Positions 23,416 through 35,172 of a DNA stretch of 64,000 bases are shown piece by piece. This DNA is from Ornithodoros turicata (lineage: Eukaryota > Arthropoda > Arachnida > Ixodida > Argasidae). Both the position numbers and the translations under genes were made by a program. How positions within the stretch are numbered: position 1 is the first letter of the stretch; each line of letters starts with the position of its first letter. The notes under the pieces were generated by a model. That model saw only the letters and a program-made list of their open reading frames with translations, did no database searches and was not told the origin of the DNA. The stretch covers positions 100,781,962 through 100,845,961 of the forward strand of contig NC_088202.1 in assembly GCF_037126465.1 (NCBI RefSeq), given 5' to 3'.

Positions 23416-24156
23416 AAGAATGTACCATTCAGTTATCTGATAACGAAGCGAAGGAGTGTCAGGTGTATCTCGTTCTTCCTTTTGCACTGGATCCATTGTA
23501 CTCGGACAAAATAACACATGCGAATTAACCCAAGCTCGCGTTACTATCATCATCTAGATGTATTGCCAAGACGCGGAAGCGCTGAACACGCCAATGTGAT
23601 AAGAAAGCGGAACTGGTTTGCCCGATAGCTCTATGAGTGCTGCTGCTGCATACCTTTCGTGTGGGACGCCTGTCTTTCCTGGTTGCAATTGCAGACCGGC
23701 GAAGTAGTGAGGGTGGACGTTACTATTGGTGAATTCCACTGGTCGTTTTCGTGCAGCGCAGTGTATAGTGTGCTGGTGTGGGTTCAGTGTAGAAACGAAC
23801 GAAAGAGCGTGTGGAAGGACCAATAAAGCGCGAGGCACGTTGCACTGAAGGGATCAGTGTAGTGGGCTCTCTCCGACCTCCTTTTTTACTTGTTCACATA
23901 ACAGCACCTCTAATCGCACGTCGCCTCCGAACGTTCCATACGAGGCCTATGAATCACAAGGCCCCGTGCTTTCCGTGCAGACGACTTCGACTCATTGAAA
24001 ATAATCGTGGCATCAGAATTACGTATTAAAACTTTATGAAACAGTCTTCGAATAAAAGAGAACTCCTCTATTGATTTCACCCCGAATTAAAGCTGACAAA
24101 ATAGCACCTATTTTCGCGCCTCGAATTTGTGAAATACATTAAACACGAAGTATGAG

Positions 24157-24670
24157 TAGAGATGCAAAATTTCCGGAAATTTTGAATCGCTCGAAAAAAA
24201 AAACTGCGTCTTTTTTTTTCCGAAAAATTGGAAAAATGGAAACAAACGCAGTTACTGCCGAGTCGAAGCATTGCCGGCCAAGCCACAACGTACAATGAGC
24301 TAGAAACTTTAGTAGTGTTCACAACCTAGGCATAAATGCAGAGCAGAGCATCCCGTGAGACTGCTGTCTACTCAGCGATAGGTAATTGGAACAACCCGCC
24401 CACCCCGACCAGAACTCCGACATATGTGAGCGCGACGGCGATCGCTTGGAGCAGCCAGACGGAGCTTTAAGTTGGTGGTTGTTGGCGGATTAGACGCACC
24501 CAAGGCACTGGTGGTGGGTTGGAACGCATCGAAGGCACGAAAATTTAAATTTTTGAATTTTGTCGCCTCGAAATTTTGGGCAATTTTTCTGGAGACGAGG
24601 AAAAAACTGAAAAAAAAAAACTTTTTTTTTGCAAACATTTCCAGGTTTTTTCCGGGGCTTCGCATCTCTA
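24157..24670. mobile_element. hAT MITE (514 bp) with perfect 8-bp target duplication
   Basis: It starts TAGAGATGC and ends GCATCTCTA, with AGTATGAG at 24149-24156 and again at 24671-24678. Both the 8-bp duplication and the terminal sequence fit the hAT superfamily. The inside is A/T-rich with long A and T runs and has no coding capacity. Confidence 0.85.
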
Positions 24671-26035
24671 AGTATGAGACCCTAACAGCAGGGTATATGA
24701 GGTGAAGCAAGAATGAAACAATAGAGAGCTCTAGTGCATCGTGAGCCGTCAAATCAAAGATCACTTGATGTCTGCCATTTCGAACAAAGGAATAATGTGA
24801 CTGGCTTGCCCTGTTTTCGGAATCGTTACAGTGATCGCCTTCCGATCTACGAAAACCCCTCTCATGTCACTTTCACAAAACTTTGTGACGCATAATGACT
24901 GTGTGAGCTTGATGTGAACGCACGATGTGACGCATCATATCGTTGCTCCCACTTAAACCGTGCGAACTTCGTAAACAGTTTACTGCACGTGAGTCTCCTC
25001 ATCAGTGTGTACGCTGATGCTTGCACGGCTATAGCTTAGCATACGGTTTAGTGTTATGCATAGCTGGTCTCAACTCATATTGTGACTTTTATGCCTTGTG
25101 CAATGACATTATCCGACCATGAAGGGTTCCTGTGGCGGCTGTTGGGTTAGTGCCATGGATGTTACGAAACATGCGTACAATGACACAAGGACTTGGGTCA
25201 TTATTTACCCATCATATCTCTTCATTTCATATCGCAGATTTCATTTGCTGACCACCCTGGGGTAGAGAGCCACAAACAGCCAAGGGAATAGCCAACAGGA
25301 TCATCATCATCTAATTAAGCGGCAAATTCCCTCATTCATCGTCACTTCATGTGCATGTTGTTGTTGTTGCATGGCGCGTGTGTATTACCGTAGTATTTGT
25401 GTGCAAAACACCTTATCGAACGAAGACAGTGATTTTCAAGTGATGTCTGGTCAAGCGTGCAATCCTTACGTATAGAGAATAAGAAACTGAACAAAGCAGC
25501 AGCAAAGCAAGCGGTGAATCACCCCAGGCTATAGTCATGATTTATTTGTTGTTGTTGTTGTTGAACAAAGCACAATCGATTCCATTACGCACGTGCAGAA
25601 CATTCTCTTGGTTTGTTTCAGATTTCCCGATATTGAATCTAGAAAGTATACATATGCATATTTAGGGTGTCCCACGGAACTTGAACCAAGGTTTTAAAAT
25701 AATAACGACACTTCGAACGCGAATGGAAACCGGCCACACATTGTTAGATGTTGCCGTACGCAAGTCAGGATATTCTTCTATTGCCTTTAACATATTGAAC
25801 AATCGATATCAATTATATAATCTTCCGGATATCAATTTTGGAAGCGAGTACATGCGAAAAGTCGCGCTATAGGCCATCTTCAAAAGCCCCAGATTCAGTT
25901 TCTTTTTTTTTTTTTTAAATCAAATACTGCCTACGTGGTTCTTTTTCTCAGACTACAACGAAAGTCTGTAAAATCTGAAAGAATACCACGTGATGAGGTG
26001 TCCACCCGCTGCGACAGTGGAGGTTCCGGAGGTTC
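24671..26035. other. Intergenic stretch without recognisable genes
   Basis: It holds a (GTT)n run near 25549-25562 and a T run near 25904-25915. An AGGGTGTCCCACGGAAC sequence at 25664 resembles a transposon end, but no partner was found. No coding signature. Confidence 0.4.
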
Positions 26036-26290
26036 CGCCGCGTCTTATGTTGGGCATTCACACGGCATCAGATTAACGGGATCGGCGTACTGGGAGCATA
26101 GCAGACGACTCTGTCGTCTTCCACAGGATATTCCGTAGCAGACGACTCTGTCATCTGCTACGGAATATCTTGTGGCTGCGCCGGAATGCGAAAGCTATGA
26201 CGTTTTGTGCATCTTCCACTGCAGTATTCCGGGGATTGTCGCTCGTGTGTGTGTGTGGTGTGATATGTGAATACGGTGTAGCGCTCTCGT
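26036..26290. mobile_element. Relic of the foldback family
   Basis: It contains GGGCATTCACACGGCA, then two AGCAGACGACTCTGTC(G/A)TCT hairpin cores (about 26100-26160), GGAATATCTTGTGGCTG and a GCTATGACG segment in the same order as the copy at 250-660. The arms are incomplete. Confidence 0.6.
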
Positions 26291-29200
26291 ACACACTGAT
26301 GAGAATGAACGAAAGGTGTACCTATACCTTCATTCCATTTTGACGGAGCAATATCTGAGTAAGACAAGGAGCGGACTTTATCCATGCACGATTGCTACAA
26401 TTTGTATTTATTTACGCATATTGACGATAATAATAATGCGAGACGTCGCAATGGCAATTAAGAGCGGCGCCGCAGTGGTCGGTCGGTAAATTAATTTTGG
26501 TTACAAACATACAAAGATTTGGATGTTTTGGATGGAGCTGGGATCTTCGTCGCTTTCATACTCTGCGACTGTACTCCTCCGTGGAATCGTGTGTGTTCAG
26601 TATGCAACAAAAGAAGCGTCAACTGCTACGCACCTGCGTAAACCTATCCCTAGAGATCTTTCATTACGGCAAATTCAACGAGCACGTAGAGGATATTAGC
26701 TATGCACGGGCGATCAAGAAGGCTTTGTGCGGGAGCGTGGCTCACACTGAGGTCTGCAGTTCTGCACTAGTGACCTGTTATATTATACCCATGTAGTAGC
26801 TTTCATATTTTTTCTAGGCCAGGGACAGACACCAGGGACACGGCGCCGCTTGATATGGTATTGGGATGCTCGGAAATCGTGAGGCCGACCGGTAAACCAT
26901 CCGCTCACACCAACAGTAAGCCGATAAAAACTATACGGTCCCGTATGAGGATGCAAATGTGTTGCACCCCGGTGCAGGAAAAAATGATGACCTTATGATG
27001 ATGATGATGATGATAGGAGAAAAAAATGGAGATGTGAGCTCGCTCACTGCGGGACAAGCTACTCCAGGTCTAGTAAAGAAAAAAAAAACGTCTAAAAAGA
27101 CGAGAGCTCTGCGATGCTCTTATGAGCGCTGTGCACCCTGACGATAAATCGCAAGTCATTCGCCCAGCACTTTCACGACGTCAAAGGGTCGGCTATCAAA
27201 ACGGTCCGGGATCTCTGATCCCGTGCTCCCCGATGGTGCCTCCTGCGTTTATTGGAATATATGTGGGATAAAAAGAGTGGGAGGACAGCGAAGCTCATTT
27301 TAGAAGTTTCTAAGCTAATAGCCAAAATACAAATAAACCATGTCAAGTACCACGAAGGAGGTATACTCCGAATAAAACGCTGAATCTGCACTTCACCTGA
27401 TGAAGTGGAGACTCTACACGAAAGCTGATTAAAACTAGGAGCTCCTAACCTTTTGAATTTTATTTCTAAGTTTGCGAGCTTCGTATTATAAAACACTACT
27501 ACTGCACAGTTCACATTGTCCCAGAAGGACTCCGTCGGTAATATCTATACGGTAACTATATTTTAAATATTAAAAACGAATGAGCAAATTGCGAAATTTT
27601 TGTTTAATTTGGTGGGTGACTGCCCCATGGATGGCCTTAGAAAATTTTAGGTTCAGTACTGCTAAAAAAAAAAAAAAGCGTCGCCATACCTATAAACTGG
27701 GAAAAAAGCTGATATCAAAGTATCGTTCATTGAAGTCGTTACCTGTGACATGGAAAAACGAAGCTTCATGTGAACGGGACGGTTACGTCATAAATGTTGC
27801 TAAAAATGATTGGATTCGCCAGCATACGCCACCAAAAACCCAGACTTAAACAACAAAATTTATTGTATTTAAGAATTGTATGATACGCGTATGTTCCTTT
27901 ATTACATATATGTATTGGTGCGTAGTACCATACAAAGCCATATATATGTTCTTATATATATTTCAGTTATTTCATTGCAATCAAAAATATTATTGTAGTA
28001 AATTTAGTAAATTTAGCCATTTTCAGTGGTAGCAGAAAAATGTGTGCTTGTCGTGGTGGGCTGTTGCTAGTTGAGGGGGGGGGGGGGGGGGGGCGAGTCC
28101 TCCGGTACGAAACAACCGGCTCATCTCCACCGCCCCCAATTCACCCGTCGCGTTTCACCCACCTTAGTGCAGTTACCCGCAAAGATCACAACACAAGAAT
28201 GGCTTGGGAGGCTAAACGCTTTTTTCACCCATTGTTTTTAATTGGCGAGACTAAAGCGTGTCTAATTATTTTTTCTTTGCAAACAGGGGAAACTTCATTC
28301 AAGTCGGTTTTAAGAGGTAAGTGGAATGCATCCGTATAAAAAATAACATGTTTCGCACGAAATAAAAAGCGATTCGATGAAACGGTGGTCACCGATTAGA
28401 CGAAGCGGCGTTCTTTGAAACGAATTTAATTTATTTATGTTTTGTGTACGGAATGTTCCTGGTGTACCAGTCGTTCGAACTTCGTCTCGCCCCGCGTTGT
28501 CTACATGGGCGCTCGCCACATGTCTACATGGAAGCGTTTACATGAACGAAATACAGTTCGCTCCAGTTTCCGGAAACACGTTCTCGAAAGCTCACAGGCC
28601 CTTGCCTCACATGCAAGGTGTTGTTCAGTCGTAAACACTTCACGATCCCGTACCTTGCAAACACAACCGAATGGAAAGTTGTTTAAACAGCCTCAGTTTT
28701 ACGAGATGGACACGGTGCAGTGGCGATGCAAAGCGCCCGTTTTCGTTGGAAAGCTAAATGTTTCAAACAGTGTACGCGCAGGCAGAGCTAGATGTCTGAC
28801 GTTTTCAGTCTAATAAATTTACGATGTCCCCGAAAAAATGTCAACGTTCCCAGACCCTCAGGTAGGATTATAGCGCAAAACAATGCACCGACTTTGATTT
28901 GATCATACCAAAGAAGGTATTTAAAATTCAACTACATACCTGCAACAGCGGGTGGAATAGAGTAAGTTACAAGAGCGAATAAAGGCATTCTCAATAGGCA
29001 CGAAACAATGGTGAGGCGAGTAGAAGGAAATGCCGCCCATTATATTTTTTTTTCTGCAATTCTATATTTATTCACGTACTTCCTGATCCACATGTGTTCG
29101 ACTGATGTTAAAACCGTATTTTTATGACGTTAAAACCGCATTAAAACCGTGTACTGCATACAAAGATTCCGATGCCGCACTTGCAGATTCACTGCCGTCA

Positions 29201-30589
29201 GCTTTACACGCTTTTTCGGCGGTATTCCTATTGCTTCTTCGTGAATTAAAGCAGACTTGTGAGTACCACCATGTAAATGCGACAGTAAATGAATCCTTAG
29301 ACGGTAATTGTGAACACGTTGGCCCTTACTTGTCAGCACGTTGACCCCCATTTGACAGCACAGAATAACCATTAACAATGACAGGATGCTCAGACGTGCT
29401 GCAACAAACTGCCGTCTAAATACCATGCGATCCTAACCTCAACACTCTTATTTTGTTTCTTTCGGGAACTCCCGGTAGCCTTTGGACAGGGGACATTTTT
29501 TTCCGGGGACATTCTTTCCGGGGACATTTTTCCGGCTTCCCTTGTGGGTGATTGTCCCTTCTATGTTGTTCCAGCCTCGGAACATCAGTTGTCTCATAAT
29601 AAATTTAGTTTAATCTGATCTTGCATAAAAGTAATCCAATCTATGTCAAGGGTAGCACATATTCTCGGAATACGCACTGGAACTCGACAAAAGAAAGGCA
29701 CAGGGGATCTTCGAATTCTTCACGAATACCCAGAGCAGATGACCTTCAAAACAAAGGAAGCGACCTGTATATAATCCTCAGAGATCTCGTTTCGAGGTCA
29801 GATGCAAAGAATGACCGGGTGACCATAAAGACCACAGATAATTCTGTGTATGAACTTCGGGAAATCTAGGAGAGGGGAGAAGAGAACGATTGACAAGAGG
29901 ATTACTAACAGGATTGCCCGTTTCCTCCTTTCCCTGCGATTTGTCGATATAGCTGTGCTGCTGTCGATGGACATGTTTACCATTTTTATGTTTATGCTGT
30001 ACAAACATGAATAATGTGGGTAATCAGCAGCCACCAAATAAGCATATGTAAAAAAAAAAAAAAAAAAGAAGAGAGAGAGAAAGAAAAGAACGGAGGGGGC
30101 AAATATTACAGGCGGAACAATAAAATCCGCTAAAATTTTTGTATCCGGTCATGATCTTGTAGACAACGACGAAAGGTGCAAGAAACCATTTTTATTTGCA
30201 CACAAGTATGTTGCGACTGCTTGAGCATCTCTTGAACTTTTGCAAACTGAACGATCTTAAATTTTGTATCAAGGATACAATACGATTCAAACACGGGAGT
30301 TGTATGCATTTCATACTAGACGTTACTAGTTTGACACAGAGAATACTGTGCTGAAATGAGTTTCCATGTTAACGAAATGCTCTTTGGTTACCTTGAAATT
30401 ACTTTGCTACGAGACACACCGCAGTGCAAAATACAGCACTTCAGTTACGACGTAAAACAGCACTGAGCCCTGCTTCTCAACGTTTTCGTTCATTATGTTA
30501 ACCTTTCGAACGCTTTCGTGTCACTGTGTTCAAATTCAAATAGAACCGCTGCAACCTGGCGCCACAACATTCAAATAATCGCTTTTCAG
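26291..30589. other. Intergenic stretch upstream of the ceramide synthase gene
   Basis: No host gene was recognised. Simple repeats are present: (ATG)n at about 26990-27014, a G19 run at 28075-28093, three near-copies of an approximately 18-bp GGGGACATT unit at 29488-29535, and a long A run at 30048-30067. Open frames here are short and lack domain signatures. Confidence 0.45.
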
Positions 30590-30834
30590 GCACATGCGTC
30601 ATGCGCCACACAGTGAACCGAGGAACCGGCTTTCCCTAGCGTACTATCGATAGGGACAAATATAGGGAACAACAGGCACTCCGCGATTCCCCATGACGCG
30701 AACGCCGTCTGACTCAGGCAACACCCCCTCTGCTTTTTCGTTAGAGAGAAAGGAAAGGCGCCAGAATCGGCGCTGACGCTTCACACAGGGCGTACGCACG
30801 GATGTAGGTACGACGTACTGTCAAGATTCAAGAA
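30590..30834 (+). promoter_or_regulatory. Proximal upstream region and 5' UTR of the ceramide synthase gene
   Basis: The 245 bases before the start codon are richer in CpG than most of the surrounding intergenic DNA. They contain a perfect TATCGATA palindrome at 30645-30652, about 185 bases upstream of the ATG. In flies this octamer (DRE) is a core promoter element of housekeeping genes bound by DREF. Use of the same element in ticks is an inference, and the octamer could occur by chance. No convincing TATA box was seen. The transcription start was not located. Confidence 0.3.
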
Positions 30835-31077
30835 ATGTCCGAAGACGCAGGATGGGAGCCCATGCCTTCATATTTCGATGTGCTACGGGGCATGTACGGT
30901 ATTTGCAAATATAGTGCTCAGTCGTACGCTTCGAACCAGAACTACAGTTTTCCCAAAGACGTGCTTGTGGATGTTAGCAACTTTTGTCAGATTCCCCTCG
31001 AGGATATCACAGTGGTGCTGGCATTCGCCGTTCTCTGGACTGTCATCAGGCAGCTACTCACAGACAATGTGTTTAAG
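30835..31077 (+). CDS. CERS1: Ceramide synthase exon 1 (N-terminus, residues 1-81)
   Basis: The start is the first ATG after an in-frame TAG at 30805-30807, with a purine at -3. The exon encodes a short N-terminal region rich in aromatic residues (WEPMPSYFDVLRGMYG). This is followed by an Asn-Tyr-Ser sequon at residues 36-38 and a first hydrophobic membrane segment at about 58-75. The exon ends in a Lys codon directly before a GTAATA donor (phase 0). An N-terminal sequon fits the lumenal N-terminus known for ceramide synthases, but glycosylation is only inferred. The open frame runs past the donor into intron sequence with no family similarity, which supports the splice site. Confidence 0.85.
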
Positions 31078-32208
31078 GTAATATATGGCTTCGTATGTTT
31101 TCTATCAGGTGGAGTGCAGTGCAACGGCGTGTGGTTCCAGCGGTGGCATACCCACGGAGACGCCGCGACGACCCAGGATGACCCCCCCGGCGCTCGTGTG
31201 GTACAGAGCAGTGCCTGTGTGTGCGTGCGTCGTATTGCGAGCACGAGTGTCGTTTTGTGACGCTCAGGAATGTTACATGCTGTGTCTGTTTTCTCTAGAC
31301 CGCATCGCGGGGTATATTTCTACGGAATCCCTTCCCTCTCAAAAGTGCATGGACGCCGTCGGTCATGACGGTAGTGGAGAGTGCAGGGTATCATGCACGC
31401 GACCAGTGGAGCGAAACCGCTCGGGAACTATCAATCCTAACGGCCTTTTCTTGTTATCTTATCAATTTCTAGAAACTCGCGACTTGACAGTGTGTAGATG
31501 GGCGTAAAATGAATCATTGTCAGTCCGATCTCGGGTTCTTGCGTGCCGGTGCAGTGTGGGATGTCGTGATGGCTACCGCACGCTATTTCAAAAGCTTCTG
31601 TGGGCGTTGGCATTCCCGATCTTTTATCATATTTCTCGCGAGTTTACTGAAATAGTTTCGGCCATTCCTTGGGGTATTAAATGTCCGTCGTCATGCAGCG
31701 TCTTATTGCTGCACACAGTTTCCCCCTTTGTGTGCGCGACACCCAGTACTTGATTGGGGAGCGCAGACACTACGATTAATCGGTGTAGCTGTGTAGTCAT
31801 GCATGTGAGACCACGTGTGCGTCATTAACGCGGAACGTTATATGATACTTCTCACTTACATATTTCAGTTCCCATGCGAGGGATACAACCATGCCAGTCT
31901 GTGTAATGAGCATGATGCAGGCTGTTAACACTTGTTCTTATTTTTTTGTGTAGGTTTCTCCTAGTACTTTTACAAATTCATATTTGTCAAGAGAGTGGAT
32001 TCTATGAAATTATAGCATTCAAAACATCATGTTCAGCCCGAGAACAACACGTTCTAGTATTTGCGCGTAGCAAGTCCTTATGCAAATCACACTTGCACAG
32101 CGTAAGCTAAGCACGACTAGACGTCACGTAGCAAATTTCTTTAAATATGCTGTTTTTCACGTGTTACGTATTGAACACTAGAAGGACGACTGCAGTGCTA
32201 TTCTTAGG

Positions 32209-32560
32209 TTTAAAGGGCACTAGAGTAAAAAAATTTCTCTGTCTTATAAAAGATCCCGTCACCATGACAGTAACGCAAAGGAACGAGGTTCATCTGTTGT
32301 GCCATTTGTAATTGAAACATGATGAAAGGTGCCATTTTGGAGGTCACCCTTTCGTTCCTCTGAATCAACGAAAAACGTCAATGGTACGTCACCACATACA
32401 AACGTATTAAGAAATGTGTTGTGGGAACATCCCCTTCTCGTATTTCTTTGTTCAATCAACTCCGTAGGAGGGGAGCTCCGACTTGATTGACGCGTAGAGA
32501 TACACCTCGCTGAGACGCATATTCTGTAGTAGCTGCAGCCAGAGCTCCTACCGTGGTCCT
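32209..32560 (+). mobile_element. Partial copy (left part) of the TTAA-flanked repeat
   Basis: It aligns with 47502-47855, sharing TTTAAAGGGCACTA at the start, TTTGGAGGT and AGGGGAGCTCCG in the middle and GTAGTAGC near the end. The right part is absent here but appears in a separate piece at 34609-34890. Confidence 0.6.
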
Positions 32561-34083
32561 TTGATACCTGCTGGTCGTGCGGCTCTGCGTAAAAGCTTGC
32601 CTAGGGACACCAGGCCCTGCATGGTGGCACTGCAACTTGTTTGTGGGATAAAGTTTGGTTGACTTCTGCCTACCAATGGGCATTGAGATTTGTGTTTTTC
32701 ATGAATCTGCTAAAGGTAGAAGATGCGTTCCTGTTTGCGTTATATTCCTGCACGGTACCTATGTACTCCATAACTTTATTTTTTTGCCTTGTGTGGGAGA
32801 TCTCCTGCTGATCTCCATCTCTTCCCTGATCTGAAGTGATAATCGTTGTTTTGTGAAGGCAGGTGGTAAATGTAGCATCAGTTCCTAGCCATGAAACACT
32901 TTTAGTATTTTTTTTTCGCTGGTGGAAAAGCGCAGCCGGGTGACTGGCTATTCTATCAATCTCTCAGTATGTGTGTCCCCTCCAGTTTGCTGTGAGGGTG
33001 TTGCTACAATAGAGAAATGCGACACCGTGAGGCGTTATGTAAACTTTTATTCCAAGCCGTACATGCCCCTTCCTACCTAGTTGAGTGAGCAAGTGGAGGA
33101 AAAAACTTTTCTTACCTAGTGTGACCACCACATGCGAATTGACACAGTTTGTGCTTGCACCTATAGCATCTGAGCCACTGCCTGGGATATAAAAGCAAGA
33201 GTTGAGTGTGTTGTTTGCACGTAACCATCCCTACTCTTAAGTAGTGATATTCAAGCACGGTATGTATAGGATCAGACACATCCCCCATGCATCCGTCTCT
33301 GTGCCATGGATAGCTCGCACAAATTCAATAGGTGCTACCGCGTGGCTGCTCCAGGCCCTAGACGAAGCTCTCCCATAGAGTGACAGAGGAGCTGCATGAC
33401 CAATAGTTACTGTAAAAGTAGAAATTTTTGCGATCAAACTTTTATCGAGAAATTAAGGTTCCGCGACATATAGGTAGCGGGGATGAAAAAGTATGGGCAC
33501 TGGAGTTGGTGACGATATGAGCTCCACAAAGACAAATGGACTTACTTGACGACCTTCATTCTCACGAGTTTGTTCTTGTCAAACATTTCTATAATTGAAA
33601 CGCCACTTCTGCATCAGTAGTTTATTCGCATACTGTGTCACTTGGCACTGCAGATACCTCCTTTCGCAAAACCAGTGTGCATGTCATTGTCACATGATTG
33701 GAGTTTGCGGCAAGCTTCTACAAGCCAACCGGCATCTAGAGGCTTCATGACAAGGTCGGCAGCCTTGCCTGTCCAAACCACCCTGTTGTCGTCACCTGTT
33801 CTACTGTAAAATATTGCTGTGTATCAACTAAACCCCCGCTTGTTCCATTAGTACTGATGGCAGTGTCGTGAACCCCCGACCTCCCTTATACCGTGATTTC
33901 CACTTTCGTCCGCTTCCACACGACTTCATGAAATTAAGGTGTGTTTCCACACGAACGTGTTTTTTTTCCAAAACGTGTTTCCACACGAATTCACGGATTT
34001 TTAAGACCACGAAATTAAACCACTTTTTTTCAGTCTCAAGGGACCATGCTACTACCCACGGGTGGGGCAGTATAAAGCCCGAA

Positions 34084-34603
34084 TCCCATAACAAGCGACA
34101 CGCGGCAGATACACGCGAGAAGCGACAAAATCGACGTCACTGCCGCCACACGAGCGTCAAAAAAGCTCAGTCGCGGCTGAATATTTCTGCATCTACTCCC
34201 AGTAGATATTTGTAGCATGTCGCTGAATTCGTTGCTTGTTGTTTGACAAAACCAGCTAGATTTGACGGCGTGAAACAAGAACTGAACGCGTAGCAGACAA
34301 AGTAGCAGACGAAGAAGTGGGCGGGGCGTTGGGAACTTCAACCGCAGCGCCACTGCGTTACGGTGAATATTACATAGCATCTTCATTACAAGTTCTCCTC
34401 GTTTTGACGAATGAAATACTATTTTTGGTATATTTATGGCAATTTACAACTTAGCTCGAATAAAATAAGCAATGCTTCTCCAAAAACATCATTTCTCGGC
34501 GACGAAATGTCGCTGCTCAAATGGACCAGGAAGTCGCGCCATGACCAGACGCGACAGCGACAAATTCTGCAGCGCGTCGCGTGTCGCTTGTTATGGGGTC
34601 CGC
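34084..34603. mobile_element. Foldback-type element, about 25-bp inverted ends
   Basis: CCCATAACAAGCGACACGCG at 34084 is inverted at the far end (CGCGTGTCGCTTGTTATGGG, ending about 34599). The ends suggest a DNA transposon or MITE. No protein was recognised. It directly precedes the repeat piece beginning at 34609. Confidence 0.55.
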
Positions 34604-34608
34604 GCTTA

Positions 34609-34890
34609 AGTCAGATTTTTGGTGCATGTGCACAAGTAGCTAGAGCAGTTTTTGGACTGTTATAGTAGTGCTCTTGTGTGATTGCGAAGTCCATCTCTTG
34701 TATTGTATAGTTCTACAACGCTCTTCCTGACAAAAACAGAATTTAAAGTGGAACAATTCTCCATACGTCATCTTCATTGGCAGACAGGATATTTCGTCAT
34801 TCTGACATATTCATTCATCATTTTGACATGCAACTCCTCGTTCCACACACAAAAGCAGGGTCTGCAAAGACAACAAAAGTAGACTACATG
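34609..34890 (+). mobile_element. Partial copy (right part) of the TTAA-flanked repeat
   Basis: It aligns with about 48020-48290: TAGAGCAGT, TCCATCTCTTGTATTG and TTTCGTCATT ... CATTTTGACATG occur in the same order and spacing. Confidence 0.6.
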
Positions 34891-35172
34891 GCGTTATAAA
34901 TGGAAACTCTGTGTAATAGTGGCTGCATTAGAGAGATCCCCGTGTTGTTCAGAATGTGCTCATGTCTGCTACTGTAACTAGATGTAGGTGTCGCACACAG
35001 TGCATATTAGCATTACTTTGGTTGTTTATATGAGGTTTGATCCACGATTTTTGGGACTAGCGTTGCCATTTGAACGCTAGTTGTAATAGCAGAATGCAAT
35101 GCTAGATGGCAGCACTAGCTTAAGTTAAAAGTCATCCTGGAAAACCTGCACCCTGCTGAGCGGTGCGTTCAC

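Noticed and set aside
28075..28093. Long G and C runs as functional G-quadruplex sites
   Set aside because: Single homopolymer runs at 1187, 1308, 9876, 22543 and 28075 are common in such genomes and error-prone in sequencing. Nothing ties them to a gene.
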